Of a stretch of 64,000 nucleotides of DNA, positions 63,999 through 64,000 are shown one piece after another (the first letter of the stretch is position 1; each line of letters opens with the position of its first letter). This DNA comes from Psychromarinibacter sp048262455 (GTDB taxonomy: Bacteria; Pseudomonadota; Alphaproteobacteria; Rhodobacterales; Rhodobacteraceae), in NCBI GenBank assembly GCA_048262455.1, contig JBLXFD010000004.1:139377-203376 (forward strand). Direction: 5' to 3'. The position numbers and the translations under genes were made by a program. The notes below the pieces were generated by a model that worked only from the letters and a program-made list of their open reading frames with translations, was not told where the DNA came from and did no database searches.

Positions 63999-64000
63999 GA

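Noticed and set aside
1..64000. tRNA, rRNA or riboswitch genes
   Set aside because: No cloverleaf, rRNA-like or known riboswitch core was seen on either strand by eye. A covariance-model scan (Infernal, tRNAscan-SE) would be decisive.

Overview
The window is a dense, GC-rich stretch with overlapping stop/start codons, few gaps and strong codon bias. It is almost entirely catabolic and transport genes. Gene families, transporter types (TctABC/Bug, TAXI-TRAP, Dpp/Gsi-like ABC) and the IS6 and large serine recombinase remnants fit an alphaproteobacterium, most likely Rhodobacterales. That placement is inferred from gene style, not from a marker gene. No rRNA, tRNA, CRISPR array or replication gene was seen. 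The left edge cuts a gene; the right edge lies in a non-coding repeat.

Region A (1-15.1 kb) is a catabolic block for an aromatic or heteroaromatic acid. It holds two divergent molybdenum-hydroxylase large subunits, with the 2Fe-2S and FAD subunits and a signal-less periplasmic-binding-fold protein beside the second. It also has a GntR regulator, a UbiD-type decarboxylase, a Bug-type binding protein divergent from a fused TctA-TctB permease, a thiamine-diphosphate (TPP) enzyme and an alpha/beta hydrolase. Region B (15.2-19.0 kb) is a mobile-element scar: an intact IS6-family element, an internally deleted second copy, a large serine recombinase broken at both ends, a truncated secreted protein and a lower-GC orphan gene. 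Region C (19.2-32.4 kb) is a second aromatic-acid block: FAD monooxygenase, alpha/beta hydrolase, TAXI-TRAP transporter, enoyl-CoA hydratase-like protein, a third molybdenum-hydroxylase large subunit and a second UbiD decarboxylase. Facing it are an IclR regulator and a dienelactone hydrolase, then VOC and LuxR-type genes.

Region D (32.4-40.8 kb) is a gamma-glutamyl peptide uptake system: a leaderless gamma-glutamyltransferase, a Dpp/Gsi-like ABC importer and a ROK regulator. An IS6 remnant lies beside it. Region E (40.9-63.7 kb) is a third catabolic block that looks partly phthalate-like: a 4,5-dihydroxyphthalate decarboxylase homologue, a Rieske ring-hydroxylating oxygenase and its reductase. 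Around them are two class II aldolases, a shikimate-dehydrogenase-like protein, an ornithine-cyclodeaminase-like protein, a beta-hydroxyacid dehydrogenase, three cupin proteins, a second TPP enzyme, a complete TctABC set and a PanB-like enzyme.

The most unusual part is 50.9-60.9 kb. An eight-gene operon places a Ni/Co transporter, a His-tailed small protein and two tandem half-permeases among the catabolic enzymes (bicupin, Rieske oxygenase, TPP enzyme). Divergent from it is an EutA-like ATPase carrying a tail with 20 histidines, although no ethanolamine ammonia-lyase genes are present. I infer a metal (Ni/Co) supply or reactivation system dedicated to an enzyme of this pathway. A TGGACC-type motif recurs in front of four transcription units here and may be the operator of the IclR regulator at 60.1 kb. 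The last 270 bases hold two copies of a roughly 82-bp hairpin-rich repeat.
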